Assembly (NCBI RefSeq): GCF_014639435.1 | Contig: NZ_BMFZ01000002.1 | Coordinates: forward strand, 310,001-374,000 | DNA: 64,000 nt | Direction: 5' to 3' | Origin: Hafnia psychrotolerans | Lineage (GTDB): Bacteria; Pseudomonadota; Gammaproteobacteria; Enterobacterales; Enterobacteriaceae | Part shown: positions 41,347 to 51,673 of the stretch, in pieces | How the letters are laid out: each line of letters begins with the position of its first letter | Position numbering within the stretch: the stretch's first letter is position 1 | Notes under the pieces: model-generated | What the model saw: only the letters and a program-made list of their open reading frames with translations | Databases searched by the model: none | Told to the model about the DNA's origin: nothing | Made by a program: the position numbers and the translations under genes

Positions 41347-43650
41347 CTATGACTCCGTATTTCTGTCCTCGACCGACAACGAAACCAGACCGATGCCCAA
41401 CTTCCTTGGTTCGAACCCTCCACTGGTGCCTTCGGTTGGCTCGGTGGGTGATGGTGGTGTGATCACAATACTTTGTGCGTTGCCAGGATTGGAGAACGGC
41501 AAGGTCAGGGTTTGGTCTTTGTCCGTAAAGGTGACGAATTGCTCCTCATCGCCCACTTTCACAGAAATAGGTTGGCCAATATTATCGCCATAGGCGCGGG
41601 CACGTAACACCAGGTTGAAATTGGCGGGAAGTGGCTCGACATAATCAATTTTCACTGCCGGTGCCACATTGGCATCTGACCAACGCCCCCAGCTTTCAAC
41701 ACCGGACACACCGGTAATCGCTTTCACCTGCTGCGGCAAGCCGGGCAACATAAAGGCAATCGCTGGTGACTGATATTTTGTTTGTGCGTCATCAATATTC
41801 AGGGTCTTTATGGTCTCCTGATACACATCCTGACTTCCGGTCGACTCTTTGGTGAAATCGACGCTGCCTTTATATACCTCATCGCTGATCTGCGCGATAA
41901 CCGGCTTAGAAGCCAAATTGCCTGACACGACACACAGCCCGGTGTTCAGCGCCAGTTCCGGTGCCCATATGCGGCCCATCTCATAACACTTATCCACCCA
42001 GACAAAATTGTCGCTGGCGGTCAGTGAGGCCAACTGCTTTTTCAGCGGTGTTGATAAATAGACGTCAAACATTGGCTCAATTTTATTCAACGTGACTTTA
42101 AGAATAAATGGCGCTTTGATCGTCATACCGGAGAAGGTAAAGGTATTCGCTTTACTGTCCACCACATAGTGGCTGATGCTGTTCGGGAAGCCCCACTGCC
42201 TGATCACTGCGGGTTTCCAGCCTTCAATTTTCTCGTCGATATTCATAAACTGCGTGGCCAGTGAGGTACCCGACAGGCCACTGCGTCCCAGACCAATAAA
42301 GTTATCACCGCCCATCAAATCCAATACGGTGGCACCGTTATCGATAGAACTGCGTTTGAGGTTGTTCAGCTCAGCCTGTGGGTTACGGCCATCCATCACG
42401 AAGAACAAATTTTTGCGATTTTTCTTGTTCAGAATGTCGTATGCGGTGTTGTTCATCGCCAAATGGTCCGAGCTCACCACAATAATGGTGTTGTCGTAGT
42501 ATCCAGAGGCTTTGATTTTATCGATAAACGCGGCAATCAGCTGCTGACTGCACGACACAGCGCTCAGTGAACGGTTCTCTTTCTTGTTGTAGAAATACTC
42601 TTTTTTGCTACAGCCCCGCGAGATAAAACCGTCCGGATGGTGGGTATCTACCGTCAGGGTAAATAGCGAGAACGGTTGACCCGCCTCGCTCAGCGCGACA
42701 AATTTCTTGAAAACCTCATCCAATACGGTGTCGTCATACCATCCCCAGTCATTTTTATAAGCCGGATCGGCTACCGTGCTGCGCAGTTCGTTGTAACCAT
42801 AGCGATAGTCAAAACCGTGCGATTTGAGGAAAGTCCCTTTCCCCGCAAACGCCAGCTCCGCACCCTGATAGAAATAGTTTTGGTAGCCCGCACCTTTGAG
42901 GACATCGCCGAGGCAGACATTTTTAGGATAGAACGTTGAAAGCGCACTGGATGCATTGCCATCAAACGGCGCAAACAGCGGAATACCGCATTGGGAGGAA
43001 ACCATACCGGCGATGGTATAACCGGTGCCCGGCACCTGTCGCGTCGCGGTGAAATCGATGCTGGCATCTTTGTGACGCGCCAGTTCGGTTGTCAGTCCAG
43101 GGAAAGTTTGTTCGTCGAAATAGGTTCTCTCCAGACTTTCGCCATAGATATAGACCAGATTGGGTTTTTTACCTTTGACCGTTTTTTGCGGCGTTTTGTA
43201 ATAAGTCTCAAAGTCTGCGGTATCGCCGCTGATTTGCGTTTTAACCAGCCGGGAAATATTCTGGAAAGCCTGAGTGGAACCCACAGAAAACACCGCCAGC
43301 ACCACCGCCAGCACGCTGTAAACCCAGCTACTGTTATGGGCTCGGCGTTTTTTCAGGCACCAGATCAGCAGAGTCACGATCACTGCCAACGCCACTACCA
43401 GTCCGGAAAACGGCAGAATATACTTGCTCATGCCCGCCCCTTTCAGGCTGCTGGTCAGGGTGTAGAGCACCGCATCGGTAATACCATCACCGGTAAAATA
43501 GTTACTGCCAACCAGGACCAGATTAAGCACGACGTACAGGCTGAGGAAAAACAGCAACAGAGAAAACCATACGCGCCCAGCCGAGGCATGCCGTACATAA
43601 AGGAAAATCGATGATATGAAAAACAGAAATGAAACCAAATCTAAAACCAT
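41347..43650 (-). CDS. opgB: Phosphoglycerol transferase I (767 aa)
   Basis: OpgB (MdoB) moves sn-1-phosphoglycerol from phosphatidylglycerol to membrane-derived oligosaccharides (osmoregulated periplasmic glucans). Four N-terminal membrane segments (for example LDLVSFLFFISSIFLYV, VWFSLLLFFLSLYVVLNLVL and LPFSGLVVALAVIVTLLIW) precede a large periplasmic sulfatase-like domain. That domain has NLVYIYGESLERTYFDEQTF, which holds the active-site residue region, and IIVVSSDHLAMNN with metal ligands. Length matches the 760-aa family. It is single, with an intrinsic terminator downstream, and divergent from a small lipoprotein gene across 320-370 bp of promoter DNA. Confidence 0.93.
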   Translation of the reverse strand: MVLDLVSFLFFISSIFLYVRHASAGRVWFSLLLFFLSLYVVLNLVLVGSNYFTGDGITDAVLYTLTSSLKGAGMSKYILPFSGLVVALAVIVTLLIWCLKKRRAHNSSWVYSVLAVVLAVFSVGSTQAFQNISRLVKTQISGDTADFETYYKTPQKTVKGKKPNLVYIYGESLERTYFDEQTFPGLTTELARHKDASIDFTATRQVPGTGYTIAGMVSSQCGIPLFAPFDGNASSALSTFYPKNVCLGDVLKGAGYQNYFYQGAELAFAGKGTFLKSHGFDYRYGYNELRSTVADPAYKNDWGWYDDTVLDEVFKKFVALSEAGQPFSLFTLTVDTHHPDGFISRGCSKKEYFYNKKENRSLSAVSCSQQLIAAFIDKIKASGYYDNTIIVVSSDHLAMNNTAYDILNKKNRKNLFFVMDGRNPQAELNNLKRSSIDNGATVLDLMGGDNFIGLGRSGLSGTSLATQFMNIDEKIEGWKPAVIRQWGFPNSISHYVVDSKANTFTFSGMTIKAPFILKVTLNKIEPMFDVYLSTPLKKQLASLTASDNFVWVDKCYEMGRIWAPELALNTGLCVVSGNLASKPVIAQISDEVYKGSVDFTKESTGSQDVYQETIKTLNIDDAQTKYQSPAIAFMLPGLPQQVKAITGVSGVESWGRWSDANVAPAVKIDYVEPLPANFNLVLRARAYGDNIGQPISVKVGDEEQFVTFTDKDQTLTLPFSNPGNAQSIVITPPSPTEPTEGTSGGFEPRKLGIGLVSLSVEDRNTES

Positions 43651-44021
43651 CTGCCGGGCCCTGCGAGATAAAAAGGTTAAATGATGCCTGCAATACGCAG
43701 GGGCCGTAAAAAAACGGGGATGCCTGTATAACGTAATAAAATCAACAGGGTCAATGACGCTTTACTGCCAGGACTCAAGAAAACGTCAGAAAGCCTCAAG
43801 CATTCAACATGATACCGGCTTTGCGCAATTTGTATTAAAAATTTAATCCAAGCTTAATTATGTCGCAACACTTGGTAACAGCAAGTTAAATTGTGCGCAT
43901 GTGCATCAACTCACACTCTTTCAGATAATGCTCAACGGGGATAAATAGCGGGGAAGGCGTTCGATAATTTATTGTGATGGTTTACTCTCTCAAATACGTT
44001 ACCTTATTGCACAGAGCACTA

Positions 44022-44264
44022 ATGACATTAAAAAGGAAAACCCCATTGATTAATAAGATAGCTTTACTGCCCGTTGTCGTATTGATTCTGGGTTTAACCG
44101 GTTGTACCAGCAATTACACGGTGAACACCAAATCCGGCGACAGCTTTATCAGCCACGGTAAACCTGAACTCGACCAGAGTACAGGGATGACCAGTTACAT
44201 CGATTTGAACGGCGATTATCATCTTATGAACACCAATGACATCGCCGGGATGACCAAGATTTAA
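44022..44264 (+). CDS. YgdI/YgdR family lipoprotein (DUF903, about 80 aa)
   Basis: The signal sequence ends at a lipobox LTGC, so the mature protein starts at a lipid-modified Cys. The following YTVNTKSGDSFISHGKPELD and TGMTSYIDLNGDYHLMNTND match the YgdI/YgdR SH3-like domain. ATG 44022 gives a 26-residue signal. A TTG at 44046, with AGGA 8 nt upstream, gives an 18-residue signal and may be the real start. It is convergent with hemB, with only 26 nt between the stops. The function of the family is not established. Confidence 0.8.
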   Translation: MTLKRKTPLINKIALLPVVVLILGLTGCTSNYTVNTKSGDSFISHGKPELDQSTGMTSYIDLNGDYHLMNTNDIAGMTKI

Positions 44265-44290
44265 AGGAATGGCTAAAATTTTGTAGCGGA

Positions 44291-45265
44291 TCAGAGACCG
44301 TTTTCGGCAATATCCATCGCAAAATAAGTCAGGATAATATCGGCGCCTGCACGCTTAATCGCGCCGAGGCTTTCACGTACTACCGCACGTTCATCAATCG
44401 CTCCAGCCTGCGCAGCAAACTTGATCATCGCGTATTCACCGCTGACCTGATATGCCGCCAGTGGCAGGCGAGAGGCTTCGCGGATCTCACGGATCACATC
44501 CAAATAAGCACCAGCCGGTTTCACCATCAGCGCATCAGCGCCTTCTTGTTCATCCATCAGCGATTCACGTACCGCTTCGCGGCGGTTCATCGGGTTCATC
44601 TGATACTGTTTGCGGTTGCCTTTCAGCATGCTTCCCCCCGCTTCACGGAATGGCCCGTACAGCGAAGAGGCAAATTTAGTGGAGTAAGCCATGATTGAGG
44701 TGTCGATAAAACCCGCCGCGTCCAGCGCACTGCGGATTGCCTGCACCTGGCCGTCCTGCGCAGCAGACGGGGCGATGAAATCGGCACCCGCAGCAGCGGC
44801 ATTTACCGCCTGTTTGCCGAGGTTTATCAGCGTGGCGTCGTTGTCTACCCCGTGATCGTGCAAGACACCGCAGTGGCCATGTGAGGTGTATTCGCAGAAA
44901 CAGGTGTCGGACATGACGATCATTTCCGGCACGGTATCTTTGCAGATCCGCGTCATACGAGCCACCAGACCGTTTTCATCCCAGGTGTCGCTGCCGGTGG
45001 CATCCATGTGTTTGGAAATACCGAACGTCATCACTGAACGGATCCCGGCGCGGGCAAAGCGCTCAATCTCAAACGCCAGACGCGATTCAGGAATACGCAT
45101 GACGCCAGGCATGGCTTCGATCGGTACGTATTCAGATGTCTCTTCTTCAACGAAAATCGGCAGAACCAGATCATTCACGCTGAATGCGGTTTCCTGAAAA
45201 AGAGTGCGCATTGAGTCGGACTGTCTCAGGCGGCGAAGGCGTGAGGCTGGGAACTGATTAGACAT
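44291..45265 (-). CDS. hemB: Porphobilinogen synthase / delta-aminolevulinic acid dehydratase (324 aa)
   Basis: HemB joins two 5-aminolevulinate molecules into porphobilinogen, the second common step of haem synthesis, in the cytosol. The zinc-binding cysteine region is [17 protein letters not shown]. The two Schiff-base lysines are in [17 protein letters not shown] and [33 protein letters not shown] is also conserved. The length of 324 aa equals the E. coli enzyme. It is a core gene and shows no sign of transfer. Confidence 0.95.
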   Translation of the reverse strand: MSNQFPASRLRRLRQSDSMRTLFQETAFSVNDLVLPIFVEEETSEYVPIEAMPGVMRIPESRLAFEIERFARAGIRSVMTFGISKHMDATGSDTWDENGLVARMTRICKDTVPEMIVMSDTCFCEYTSHGHCGVLHDHGVDNDATLINLGKQAVNAAAAGADFIAPSAAQDGQVQAIRSALDAAGFIDTSIMAYSTKFASSLYGPFREAGGSMLKGNRKQYQMNPMNRREAVRESLMDEQEGADALMVKPAGAYLDVIREIREASRLPLAAYQVSGEYAMIKFAAQAGAIDERAVVRESLGAIKRAGADIILTYFAMDIAENGL

Positions 45266-45432
45266 GAAAACTCCTAAGAAATTAGCCTGTTGCGTATAAA
45301 AACATTTCGCATGCCAGGGATGATGGCAAAAGGCGAGGTGATGATTTTATAACAACGCGTATAAAAATGATGAACTTTACGTGAGGACGTTAAGCACAGA
45401 GCCTGTTCCAAACGATAAGTAACATAGCCCGT

Positions 45433-47274
45433 TCATCCGATCTGCACAAAGTGTCCCTTTGACACTTCATTGTACTGCCTGACTGGCGGTACATAACGGC
45501 TATCACGTACCGGGCTTTTCAGCTCATCAATTTGCATATGACGTTTGAAGGCACGGCGCGCAGGATCAGGAACGGGCACGGCCGCGATAAGCTTGCGAGT
45601 ATAGGCGTGTTGCGGATTATCAAAAATCGCGGCGCGCGGGCCGATTTCAACGATTTCGCCGAGGTACATCACCGCCACGCGATGGCTGACCCGTTCGACC
45701 ACCGCCATGTCGTGCGAGATAAACAGGTACGACAGGTTCATGCTCTCCTGCAGATCGAGCAGTAAATTGACGACCTGCGCTTTGACCGACACATCCAGCG
45801 CCGACACCGACTCATCAGCGATAATCACTTTGGGATCGAGGGTTAAGGCGCGGGCGATGCAGATCCGCTGACGCTGGCCACCGGAAAACTCATGCGGGAA
45901 ACGGCGCATCATATCCGGCGTCAGCCCGACTCTCTGCAGTAACGCAGCGGCTTTCTCTTTGGCATCAGCGCGGTTATGCAATTTATGTTGCAACATCGGC
46001 TCAATCAGAGCGTCTCCGATACGCATTCGCGGATTCAGACTGGCGAACGGGTCCTGAAAAATCATTTGGATACGCTGACGCATTGGCAAAATGTCGCGCG
46101 GGTTGATGTTCATCACGTCGAAGCCGTCGAAGTCGATCGCGCCGCTGTGTGGCGTCATCAGCCGCGTGACGGCGCGACCCGTGGTGGATTTACCACAGCC
46201 GGACTCCCCCACCAGCGACAAGGTTTCCCCCTGAAGCAGATCAAAACTGATGCTCTCGACCGCATGGACTGCGCCGACCTGGCGGCTGAATAAGCCGCCA
46301 TACACCGGAAAACGTGCGCTAAGATTTTTCACCGACAGCACCGGCGCCAGGCGGGTATTCGGCGTATTGGCCACTTCCCGTGGCTGGCTGACTGCACCGG
46401 TTTGCAGATCGATCTGCGGGAAACGGAGCGGCCAGTCACGCCCCTGCATCGAACCCAGTTTTGGCACTGCAGCCAGCAACGCACGAGTGTACGGGTGTTT
46501 CGGGCGATGGAACAATTCAGCAGTTTCACCACTTTCGACACACTCACCGCGATACATCACCAGCGTGCGGTCAGCGATTTCGGCCACCACACCCATATCA
46601 TGAGTGATAAACAGCACCGCCATGCCCTCCTCTTCCTGCAAGGTCTTAATCAGATCAAGGATTTGTCCCTGAATGGTGACATCCAGTGCCGTGGTGGGTT
46701 CGTCAGCAATCAGCAGTTTGGGTTTCAGCGCCAGTGCCATGGCGATCATCACCCGCTGGCGCATGCCGCCAGAAAACTGGTGCGGGTATTCGTCAAAGCG
46801 CGCGCTGGCATTGGGAATGCGCACTTTCTCCAGCAGTTTCAGCGTTTCAGCACGAGCAGCCTTTGAGGACATCCCGCGATGACGCTTTAGGCTTTCGGCA
46901 ATCTGCCTGCCGATGCTGAACGTCGGGTTCAGTGAGGTCATCGGCTCCTGAAAAATCATCGCCATTTCGTTACCGCGAATATCGCGCATCGCCTTGTCAG
47001 ACAAGCCAAGTAAACTGCGCTGATTGAGACTGACCGCACCTTCAATCTTACTCGAGCTGGCTTTGAGCAGCCGCATTACCGAAAGCGACGTGACACTTTT
47101 GCCGGAGCCAGACTCGCCGACAATCGCCAGCGTCTCTCCTGGGTAAACCTCAAAAGAAAGGTCCCGGACTACCGGTAGCCAGTCGTCTTCACCACGAAAT
47201 GATGTCGTGAGATTTTTCACTTCCAGTACCGGCAGGCGCGGCGTGGCGGCAGGTTCTGTCAAGATAGTGGTCAT
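45433..47274 (-). CDS. Dipeptide/glutathione-type ABC transporter, fused dual ATPase (GsiA-like, 613 aa)
   Basis: Two ABC modules in one protein. The first has [18 protein letters not shown], signature FSGGMRQRV and Walker [15 protein letters not shown]. The second (from about residue 315) has [23 protein letters not shown] and [14 protein letters not shown]. The length matches GsiA (about 620 aa). Its permease and binding-protein partners are not next to it but are divergently encoded at 50.1-53.5 kb, beyond the MlrC-like and ROK-regulator genes. The regulon is therefore split over two transcripts. Confidence 0.87.
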   Translation of the reverse strand: MTTILTEPAATPRLPVLEVKNLTTSFRGEDDWLPVVRDLSFEVYPGETLAIVGESGSGKSVTSLSVMRLLKASSSKIEGAVSLNQRSLLGLSDKAMRDIRGNEMAMIFQEPMTSLNPTFSIGRQIAESLKRHRGMSSKAARAETLKLLEKVRIPNASARFDEYPHQFSGGMRQRVMIAMALALKPKLLIADEPTTALDVTIQGQILDLIKTLQEEEGMAVLFITHDMGVVAEIADRTLVMYRGECVESGETAELFHRPKHPYTRALLAAVPKLGSMQGRDWPLRFPQIDLQTGAVSQPREVANTPNTRLAPVLSVKNLSARFPVYGGLFSRQVGAVHAVESISFDLLQGETLSLVGESGCGKSTTGRAVTRLMTPHSGAIDFDGFDVMNINPRDILPMRQRIQMIFQDPFASLNPRMRIGDALIEPMLQHKLHNRADAKEKAAALLQRVGLTPDMMRRFPHEFSGGQRQRICIARALTLDPKVIIADESVSALDVSVKAQVVNLLLDLQESMNLSYLFISHDMAVVERVSHRVAVMYLGEIVEIGPRAAIFDNPQHAYTRKLIAAVPVPDPARRAFKRHMQIDELKSPVRDSRYVPPVRQYNEVSKGHFVQIG

Positions 47275-47305
47275 GATGTCTCTCCGGCAAATTCTGGGTC
47301 AATGA

Positions 47306-48739
47306 TTAGCGGCTACGGGCAGACAGCACCGGTTGCGGCGTATAGCTGAAGTTTTTATCAAACGGGAAGGTGTCGCGCACTTTGCGGTTACGCGGCAAAC
47401 GTTCGACAAACTGATCCACCACACCGTTAGAAAGCGCCATCAGATTCGGGCTGGCAATGGGGGCCAGTTCCGGCGAGAGATAGCCGGACTTCACCACCAC
47501 GATATTGGCTGAGTGCGGGTCCAGCCCCAGCGCGGTGAAATCGCTGATGTGGTGATAAGGGCGGCGACGCGCCGAAACGACCACGTCGATTGCGCCAATG
47601 CGCAACACCGCTTGCCGATCGGCCGGTCGTGTTGCATCGAGCAGCCGTACCACTTCATATTCCCCTTTCACCTGCGGGCTGGAGTGATCCAGCGAGCCGC
47701 CCAACACCAATGTCAATGTTGAACCCACACCGACGTTAAACGCCGCTTCAGTGGCCGGTAGATCCGTGATACCGGCAACAATCACGCCTTCGGCGTATTG
47801 CGCGATAAGTTCCGCCAACACGTCAGCGCGGTCGCCCACGCCGCCGCCGGTCGGGTTATCCCCCGAATCGGCCAGCACCACAGGACGGGTTTCGCTGCCG
47901 ATGGCTTTGGATACGCAAGCTTTTATGGTGTCAGTTTCGCAGCCAAACACGAAATCTTCACGCGCATCCCAGTAGGCCTGTGCCAGCGTTTTCGCTTCCC
48001 GCTCAAGTACCCTCTGATCGGTTCCGGTCATAATCACCGCTGCCGTGGCGCGAGGTTCATCCGCCCAGACATACCCCACCATCAACGAGCTGTCCCACAC
48101 GCCGTCAATGTCATCCATCGCCGGTAAACGGGCGTAAAGGCTTTTGGCCGGTTCATCTTCAGTACTGGTGCGCTCGCCCGGCAATACCACCGGGACCGGG
48201 ACCCATAACAGCGTTGGTTTCACACCGGTTTGCAGCGTTTTTATCAGCATGGCCACCGAGCGGCGCATGGTCTCTTCAGTATCAATGTGTGGCGCGGTGC
48301 GGTAAGTCGAGAACATGTCGATGGCATCGATGATTTTCTGCGACACATTACCATGCAGGTCATAACTGACGCTGATGGGACAATCTGGCCCGACAACATC
48401 GCGGGCAGCAGTGATCCAATCCCCTTCGGCGTCTTCCATTCCTTCGACATACATCGCACCGTGCATCGGCAGGTAGAGGCCATCGAAAGGTTTTTGTGCT
48501 TCAAGACCGGCGACCAATTCGCTTTTGAATTTCTCATAGGTCGCGCGGGAGACCGGTCCACCCGCGATGGCGCGTGCATGAAGGGTCGGTAAAAAGGTCG
48601 CCGGATAATCCTGTAAGAACCTGAAATAGGGTGCGGCCAGCAGTTCGGCGTCACGCGTTACACGGAAGTCTTTCTCTTCGTTAAGCACCGGGTTGTAGGT
48701 GCTGCATTCAATATGGATACCGCCGACGGCTATACGCAT
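47306..48739 (-). CDS. M81 family metallopeptidase, MlrC/microcystinase-C-like (477 aa)
   Basis: The N-terminal domain starts RIAVGGIHIECSTYNPVLNE (metal-ligand Glu and His region). It continues with FDGLYLPMHGAMYVEGMEDA and ISVSYDLHGNVSQKIIDAID, the conserved metal site of the DUF1485/MlrC family. A C-terminal MlrC domain holds PVVLADSGDNPTGGGVGDRA. MlrC finishes microcystin breakdown by cutting a linear tetrapeptide, but most members have unknown substrates. The gene is flanked by the dual ATPase (31-nt gap) and the ROK regulator (7-nt gap), so it probably hydrolyses the compound imported by this ABC system. Confidence 0.85.
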   Translation of the reverse strand: MRIAVGGIHIECSTYNPVLNEEKDFRVTRDAELLAAPYFRFLQDYPATFLPTLHARAIAGGPVSRATYEKFKSELVAGLEAQKPFDGLYLPMHGAMYVEGMEDAEGDWITAARDVVGPDCPISVSYDLHGNVSQKIIDAIDMFSTYRTAPHIDTEETMRRSVAMLIKTLQTGVKPTLLWVPVPVVLPGERTSTEDEPAKSLYARLPAMDDIDGVWDSSLMVGYVWADEPRATAAVIMTGTDQRVLEREAKTLAQAYWDAREDFVFGCETDTIKACVSKAIGSETRPVVLADSGDNPTGGGVGDRADVLAELIAQYAEGVIVAGITDLPATEAAFNVGVGSTLTLVLGGSLDHSSPQVKGEYEVVRLLDATRPADRQAVLRIGAIDVVVSARRRPYHHISDFTALGLDPHSANIVVVKSGYLSPELAPIASPNLMALSNGVVDQFVERLPRNRKVRDTFPFDKNFSYTPQPVLSARSR

Positions 48740-48746
48740 GATGTGG

Positions 48747-49892
48747 TTACCTTACTGTAGAATCAGGGCCTGCCAGAAAACGATGCGCAGAGATGCTCGC
48801 CGCAGCGCGCGCCCACGTATCGTCGTTAAGTGAAAATGTCCGCACCGGCGTCATGCCGGCGACGCCGGGCAAGACATTGGCGTCAATGGATTGTTGTACT
48901 ACCGTGCCGAATAGTCCGTTAAAAGCGCCTTCCTGATGCGCGATCAGGATCATTTCAGGATCGTTAATCTGAATCAGATGCGATACCGCCAGCCCCAGCG
49001 CCGTTCCGGCGTGGTGCAGAATGCGCACCGCCTGATTATTTCCCTGCAACGCCAGTTGCTCCAGTTCTGCCATCGAACTGGCATTCAGTTTTTCTGCTTT
49101 GGCCGCCTGCATCACGGCATTGACCGAAGCAATAGTGTCGAGGCAACCGCGTTTTCCGCAGCGGCACGGTGCGCCGTTGAGTTCGATGGTACTGTGGGCG
49201 ATCTCTCCGGCACCGCCGTGTGCGCCCCGGTATAAATGGCCGGCAATAAAGTGTGCGCTGCCGATGCCTGCCCCGTGGCTGACCAAGCTAAAACTACTGA
49301 GTTCACGAGCGTGACCAAAGCGTTTTTCACTGACAGCCAGTGCTTTGGCGTCGTTCTCAATCGCGACGTCTACGCCCGTTGCCTCACTGACCAGTGACGC
49401 CAGCGGAATGTCGCGCCAGCCGAGCAGCGCCGATTGCACGCAGGTCGACTGATGCTCGTCAATAAATCCAGAAAGAGTGACACCGAGTCCAAGCAGCTTT
49501 TCAGCCGCACCGGTATGGGGTTCGAGCAGCCCAGGCAGTGCCACTGCAATATCTTCAGCTAATTTTTGCGGCACGTTGCTGAGCGGGAACGTCACCCGCG
49601 AAAGAATGTCACCGTGAAGATTGATCAGTACCATGTGCGCCGGATCTTGCAGCAGTGACACTCCGGCAAAGTAAGCCCCTTCGGGGTGCACCATCAGTCG
49701 CACCGAAGGCCTGCCTTGTCCGGCACTCGATACGGTTTCGGCTTCGAACAAAAAACCTGCGTCGATCATCTCCCGAACAACGCCACTGACGGCGGCTTTA
49801 CTCATCCCGGAAAACTGTACCAGGTCAGTTCGGCTCATACCGTCTGACCCTGCAATCGCACCTAAAATCTGTCGCTGTAAGGGAGTTAACAT
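48747..49892 (-). CDS. ROK family transcriptional repressor (381 aa)
   Basis: The N-terminal winged helix (LTPLQRQILGAIAGSDGMSR, then LVQFSGMSKAAVSGVVREMI, about residues 1-45) is followed by a ROK sugar-kinase-like domain with IENDAKALAVSEKRFG and the zinc motif CRCGKRGCLDT. The phosphate-binding glycine block is degenerate, as expected for a regulator such as NagC, Mlc or XylR. It is divergent from the binding-protein operon, which contains a ROK kinase. An 11-bp perfect inverted repeat lies between the two starts and is the likely operator. The effector is presumably a sugar or aminosugar. Confidence 0.85.
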   Translation of the reverse strand: MLTPLQRQILGAIAGSDGMSRTDLVQFSGMSKAAVSGVVREMIDAGFLFEAETVSSAGQGRPSVRLMVHPEGAYFAGVSLLQDPAHMVLINLHGDILSRVTFPLSNVPQKLAEDIAVALPGLLEPHTGAAEKLLGLGVTLSGFIDEHQSTCVQSALLGWRDIPLASLVSEATGVDVAIENDAKALAVSEKRFGHARELSSFSLVSHGAGIGSAHFIAGHLYRGAHGGAGEIAHSTIELNGAPCRCGKRGCLDTIASVNAVMQAAKAEKLNASSMAELEQLALQGNNQAVRILHHAGTALGLAVSHLIQINDPEMILIAHQEGAFNGLFGTVVQQSIDANVLPGVAGMTPVRTFSLNDDTWARAAASISAHRFLAGPDSTVR

Positions 49893-49964
49893 CGTCGTTT
49901 CCGGCTCTCAATTTTTACTCAGTTGCATTGACATTAAACATTAAAAATGGATATATCAATGCCT

Positions 49965-50019
49965 ATTAGTTCATAACTTGAACCAAAAAGGCTTATATAA
50001 GTTTTTAGTATGAACTAAT
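49965..50019. promoter_or_regulatory. Candidate ROK-regulator operator pair
   Basis: ATTAGTTCATA (49965-49975) and TATGAACTAAT (50009-50019) are perfect 11-bp inverted repeats with centres 44 bp apart, about four helical turns. They sit between the divergent ROK regulator and the binding-protein operon. Two dimers could loop the promoter, as NagC does. Confidence 0.55.
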
Positions 50020-50127
50020 TACACCGTCCACGGGCCACACTATTTTCAGTCATTTAAAAAGGGAATTGTGACGGTTTCTGAGCAGTTTTTTCTCACTCAC
50101 ACTTTTGGCACTGACAGAGGAAATACC

Positions 50128-51672
50128 ATGAACAGTTTCAGTAAAATCAGCTACCGGGGACGGTTAACGCTTCTCAGTACGGCGTTGCTTGCTGCGCTCT
50201 CGTCGCCGATTTACGCGGCGACCCTAACCGTGATGCAAAACGAAGCGCCGCGCAGTATGGACCCAGGTAACCAGACGGCCACCTTTACCGGTACGGTGCT
50301 TGACCCGATGTATGAAGGTCTGCTGCGCATGTCATCAGATCTGAAGCCGGAGGCGGCGCTGGCCACCTCCTGGAGCAGCGATGAAAGCGGCCTAAAGTGG
50401 ACCTTCAAACTGCGCCACGGGGTGACTTTCCATGACGGCACACCCTTTAATGCCGATGCTGTAGTGGCAAACTTTGCCCGCCACCTCGATGCCAAACGCG
50501 GTCTGGCCGCCAGTGGTCGCCTGCGCACCTTCCTCGACAGCGTGACCAAAGTCGATGATTCCACCGTGCTGTTCACGCTGAAAAAACCTTATCCTGCGTT
50601 CCTCAATTTACTGACCACGGGCGCGGCGCTCATGGTCAGTCCAACGGCGGATAAAGCGGGCCAGCTCGACAGCAAAGCGGTCGGCACCGGACCCTACGAA
50701 ATGGTGCAGTATAAAACCGGTGAGTTCGTACTGGAGCAGAAATATCCAGGCTATTGGGGCAATAAGGCCTCTGGACCGGATGACATAAAGTGGACCTGGA
50801 GTGCAGAACCGTCCGTCATGAACATGGCCTTACAGGCCGGTGAAGCTGACGTGATTAACCCGGTACCACCCCAGTTTGCCAAACTATTGAAAAACAATCC
50901 TAAGTTCCAACTACACGAAAGCCCGGGCTCCGCTGTATTTTGGGTGGCGCTGAATACCGATCTCAAACCACTGAATGACGTGCGAGTGCGTCAGGCGCTG
51001 AACTTCGCAACCGATCGGGTGGGTCTGGTGCGCGCCATCATGTCCGGCTTCGCCATTCCGGCTAACTCGCCGCTGGCACCGGTGACGGCCGGTTATGACA
51101 AAAAACTCGACCCGTATCCACTCAATCTGGAAAAAGCGAAAGCACTGTTGAAAGAAGCTGGCGTCGGTGACGGCTTTACGATGTCGATCGCCGTTCAGGG
51201 TCAGGACGCACGCATCGGCCAGGTTCTGCAAAGCATGTGGGCAAAAATCGGCGTGAAGCTGGATGTGCGCCAGATGGAGAGCGGCGTGTGGGCCAAAGCG
51301 GCCTTCGCTGATCAGGCAGGTAAACAGGCCGATAAAACCGGCGCGGTACTCGCGTCGTGGTCATCCGGTGTCAATGGTGCCGACCTGCAACTGCGACCGC
51401 TCTATTACAGTAAAAGCTTTGCGCCAGGCGGTGCCAATTTGGGCTTCTTCAGTGATCCGAAACTGGATGAGATGTTAGACAAAGCGGCATCAACACAGGA
51501 TGAAAATGCCCGCAACGCCATTTACGTCGAGGCACAGAAAGAGATCAACCAGCAGGCCCCGCAAGTGCTGCTCTATTACCAGAATGACTTGTACGCCACC
51601 GGGACCGATGTGTCCGGCGTGACCATGATTCCCGGCGGACAAATTGTCGTAAAAGACGCACATAAGGGTTGA
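50128..51672 (+). CDS. Dipeptide-type ABC transporter, periplasmic binding protein (514 aa)
   Basis: A family 5 binding protein. The signal peptide is about residues 1-31 (GRLTLLSTALLAALSSPIYA with cleavage at YAA). ATLTVMQNEAPRSMDPG and LKWTFKLRHGVTFHDGTPFN are diagnostic of the DppA/OppA fold. I start at ATG 50128 (GAGG 7 nt upstream), not the earlier in-frame ATG at 50068. It is the first gene of an operon with two permeases and a ROK kinase and needs the dual ATPase encoded on the other strand. Confidence 0.88.
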   Translation: MNSFSKISYRGRLTLLSTALLAALSSPIYAATLTVMQNEAPRSMDPGNQTATFTGTVLDPMYEGLLRMSSDLKPEAALATSWSSDESGLKWTFKLRHGVTFHDGTPFNADAVVANFARHLDAKRGLAASGRLRTFLDSVTKVDDSTVLFTLKKPYPAFLNLLTTGAALMVSPTADKAGQLDSKAVGTGPYEMVQYKTGEFVLEQKYPGYWGNKASGPDDIKWTWSAEPSVMNMALQAGEADVINPVPPQFAKLLKNNPKFQLHESPGSAVFWVALNTDLKPLNDVRVRQALNFATDRVGLVRAIMSGFAIPANSPLAPVTAGYDKKLDPYPLNLEKAKALLKEAGVGDGFTMSIAVQGQDARIGQVLQSMWAKIGVKLDVRQMESGVWAKAAFADQAGKQADKTGAVLASWSSGVNGADLQLRPLYYSKSFAPGGANLGFFSDPKLDEMLDKAASTQDENARNAIYVEAQKEINQQAPQVLLYYQNDLYATGTDVSGVTMIPGGQIVVKDAHKG

Positions 51673-51673
51673 G

